Below the pieces are notes generated by a model that was not told the origin of the DNA, did not search any database, and saw only the letters and a list, made by a program, of their open reading frames with translations. This document shows, piece by piece, positions 14,223-15,984 of a stretch of 15,984 bases of DNA. The stretch comes from CAMPJM01 sp964440915 (GTDB taxonomy: Bacteria; Bacteroidota; Bacteroidia; Cytophagales; Cyclobacteriaceae): contig CAYTTV010000067.1 of assembly GCA_964440915.1 (NCBI GenBank), forward strand, positions 1 to 15,984, written 5' to 3'. The first letter of the stretch is position 1; every line of letters starts with the position of its first letter. The position numbers and the translations under genes are program-made.

Positions 14223-15410
14223 TTATTGAGCAAAAACCAAAGAAGTGCAATTGCCACCAAATCCAAATGAATTGGACAAGACACAATTTACAGCCTCCTT
14301 TTTCATCTCAACTAGGGGCCTTTTGTTGAGCACTTTCATGTCAACTTGGTGGTTCAGGTTAGGAAACTTTAGATTGTATCGAAGGGCGAATAATGAAAAG
14401 ACAGCCTCTATGGCACCCGCAGCCCCGAGGGTGTGTCCTGTAAAAGACTTTGTAGAACTATAATCAGGTACATTGTTGCCAAATATCACTTTGAGGGCAG
14501 TACTTTCAGAGTGGTCATTGTTGGCAGTGCCTGTACCGTGTGCATTTACATAGTCTATGGTTCTATGTCCTGCCATTTGCATTGCCTTCTTCATGGCCAA
14601 GGTAGCCCCTTTTCCTTCAGGTGAGGAGGCAGTTTGATGGTAGGCATCGTTGGCATTGCCATAGCCCACCAGTTCGCCTAGTACCTGTGCCTTTCGTTTT
14701 TCTACCTGTGCCTCGGATTCCAACACCAAATAGGCAGCACCTTCACCCAGATTAAGTCCTGCCCTGTTTTCGTCAAAAGGTTTGCACAACTGTGGATCCA
14801 ATATTTTTAGTGCGTTGAAACCATTCAGCGTGAAAAGGGACAATGCATCTGTGCCTCCAGCAATAATAGTTTCGAACCTGCCGGCACGGATAAGCCGCCC
14901 TGCCTGCATGATGGTATTGGCAGATGAAGAGCAAGCCGTACTAATGGTGCTAAGTTGGCCTTTTATACCAAAATGATCGGCGATAAGGGCTGTCCCTGCT
15001 CCACAGTCATGACCTGAAAAGGCAGCGGCATAATCAAAGTCTGTTTTGTTGACCAGGGCTTCATAATGATGCTCCGAAATGTCCATTCCACCTACAGAAG
15101 TGCCGTTGATAAAAGCAGCTTTCTTCAGTTCTTGCTTGCTAATACCAGAAGATAAAATAGCTTCTTTGGCCGCAATAAGCCCTAGGAGAGCCGTTCTCGA
15201 TGTTTTTGCATTTACACCAGCTTTTTCTGCCAGTGCTTGATCGGAATGCTTTACCTCACCTGTCACCAATGTGGATTTATGGGCAGTGTTGAGAAACTCT
15301 GGCAAGGCAATACCCGTGCGCCCTCTTTCTAGTGCAGCAAGATGTTCCTCTGCACCTGTTCCAAGGGCGGTAATCAGACCATATCCCGTAATATAGACTT
15401 TGGCAGCCAT
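14223..15410 (-). CDS. Beta-ketoacyl-ACP synthase (KAS II-like, active KS of the polyene PKS)
   Basis: A 395-residue condensing enzyme with an intact Cys-His-His triad: Cys160 in STACSSSAN, His291 in NAHGTGTANND and His326 in SFTGHTLGAAGA. The C-terminal NSFGFGGNCTSLVF motif and the N-terminal VYITGYGLITALG are also typical. It performs decarboxylative Claisen condensation of malonyl-ACP onto the growing acyl chain. The paired CLF-like gene downstream (12-bp gap) and the ACP upstream (5-bp gap) argue for a pathway-dedicated type II PKS ketosynthase, not housekeeping FabF, which normally sits with fatty acid genes and is slightly longer. The ATG at 15408-15410 gives the standard N-terminus. 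Confidence 0.95.
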   Translation of the reverse strand: MAAKVYITGYGLITALGTGAEEHLAALERGRTGIALPEFLNTAHKSTLVTGEVKHSDQALAEKAGVNAKTSRTALLGLIAAKEAILSSGISKQELKKAAFINGTSVGGMDISEHHYEALVNKTDFDYAAAFSGHDCGAGTALIADHFGIKGQLSTISTACSSSANTIMQAGRLIRAGRFETIIAGGTDALSLFTLNGFNALKILDPQLCKPFDENRAGLNLGEGAAYLVLESEAQVEKRKAQVLGELVGYGNANDAYHQTASSPEGKGATLAMKKAMQMAGHRTIDYVNAHGTGTANNDHSESTALKVIFGNNVPDYSSTKSFTGHTLGAAGAIEAVFSLFALRYNLKFPNLNHQVDMKVLNKRPLVEMKKEAVNCVLSNSFGFGGNCTSLVFAQ

Positions 15411-15415
15411 TCAAC

Positions 15416-15667
15416 TTACTGATTTTTCTCGATGAAGGCAGCCATGGTAGCTACAGATTCAAATACCTTTTTGCCTTCTTCTGCATTTTCTATTCTTACC
15501 CCATAGTTCTTCTCTAACAACACAATCAGTTCCAGTGCATCTATGGAATCTAGCCCCACACCCTGACCAAAAAGAGGTTCATTGTCATCGATGTTCTCAG
15601 GTTTAATGTCTTCCAAATTCAAATAAGTGACAATGTCCTTTTTGAGTTTATCCTTTAATTGTTCCAT
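15416..15667 (-). CDS. Acyl carrier protein
   Basis: An 83-residue four-helix carrier protein. The phosphopantetheine attachment site is Ser41 in GVGLDSIDALEL, the canonical DSxxxxEL context. A holo-ACP carries the growing polyketide between KS/CLF and dehydratase. It differs from housekeeping AcpP in lacking the usual N-terminal sequence and in its FGQGVGLDSID loop, which is typical of secondary-metabolite ACPs. Its ATG overlaps the stop codon of the upstream KS-like gene as TAATG, and the KS gene starts 5 bp after its stop, pointing to coupled translation with the PKS core. Confidence 0.95.
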   Translation of the reverse strand: MEQLKDKLKKDIVTYLNLEDIKPENIDDNEPLFGQGVGLDSIDALELIVLLEKNYGVRIENAEEGKKVFESVATMAAFIEKNQ

Positions 15668-15984
15668 TATATTAGTTTATTGAAATTTTCGTCAAACTTT
15701 CCCTCAAAATTACGGTCTTTATTCCGTTTTTCTATCAAGAAAAGATGTGCCCTATAAGTTGAGGGGCTGCTGTAGTCGATCCAACCTGAAATGCAAGCCT
15801 GACAGTTTTGATTATCGAACAGCTCTGTTACATAGCGAAATAGGAATTTTGTATCGAACTGGTCCATCAAGAAACAGGAGTTTTCCCCATTGATGTTATG
15901 CCGGATGCAGATTTCTCCCAACATAATATTGGGTAGTGTATACACAAATACTGCTGGACTTGGGAAGTAATTGTCGCGGTCTTT
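15667..15984 (-). CDS. Ketosynthase-like protein, C-terminal part (cut by window edge)
   Basis: The frame is open to the right edge; 105 residues are visible and the start lies outside. The segment SPAVFVYTLPNIMLGEICIRH followed by INGENSCF resembles the region before the active site in FabF-type ketosynthases (SP..F..TLPN...GEIAI...I.G). After it, where an active KS would have the TACSSS nucleophile motif, the sequence is MDQFDTKF, without a matching Cys, and the protein ends about 70 residues later, so the whole C-terminal KS half is missing. It is best read as a truncated, non-catalytic KS-like protein of the kind found next to ACP genes in flexirubin and aryl-polyene-type clusters. The GTG at 15943-15945 is an internal Val codon. 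Role unknown. TAATG coupling to the ACP gene supports expression with it. Confidence 0.7.
   Translation of the reverse strand, partial: KDRDNYFPSPAVFVYTLPNIMLGEICIRHNINGENSCFLMDQFDTKFLFRYVTELFDNQNCQACISGWIDYSSPSTYRAHLFLIEKRNKDRNFEGKFDENFNKLI

Overview
The window looks like chromosomal DNA of a Bacteroidota bacterium, probably a Cytophagales-type lineage. The evidence is a DUF5074-like secreted propeller protein, a TAnnTTTG-type -7 promoter motif before one gene, no clear Shine-Dalgarno sequences, Kdo (LPS) biosynthesis genes, AT-rich decayed simple repeats at gene junctions, and a partial flexirubin/aryl-polyene type II polyketide operon. Genus and species cannot be read from the sequence.

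Left part (1-5273): the 3' end of a secreted beta-propeller gene (+) converges on aroB (-) across a good hairpin. Behind aroB, also on the minus strand, lie a small secreted DUF2059 protein and an SLC13/DASS-type permease carrying two RCK_C (TrkA-C) domains. Divergent from the permease is a small stand-alone protein with the N-terminal nuclease fold of HsdR.

Middle part (5274-9010): an OsmC-like peroxidase (-) is divergent from a rightward series of a GNAT-nitrilase fusion, kdsC and kdsA. The last two make and dephosphorylate Kdo-8-phosphate for lipid A/LPS. A 531-bp gene-free gap follows (9011-9541), full of decayed direct repeats.

Right part (9542-15984): one tightly packed minus-strand operon that enters from beyond the right edge. 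In transcription order it holds the C-terminal part of a ketosynthase-like protein, an acyl carrier protein, an active ketosynthase, a chain-length-factor-like ketosynthase whose catalytic Cys is replaced by Gln, a membrane-anchored polysaccharide deacetylase, a LolA-like carrier, a LolB-like lipoprotein, a FabZ-like hot-dog dehydratase and a GT2-DUF2062 fusion. Genes overlap or are a few bases apart, and two junctions are TAATG stop-start fusions. The gene set fits the outer-membrane polyene pigments (flexirubin or aryl polyene): KS/CLF/ACP/DH build the polyene chain, while the LolA/LolB-like pair, deacetylase and glycosyltransferase probably act in moving or attaching it to the envelope. The aromatic-starter, ketoreductase, acyltransferase and exporter genes expected for such a pathway are not in the window and would have to lie to the right.

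The families present are known. The points most worth a second look are the pigment-linked LolA/LolB-like pair, the catalytically dead KS-like proteins around one active KS, and the repeat-filled junctions. No tRNA, rRNA, CRISPR array, intact insertion sequence or phage gene was seen.
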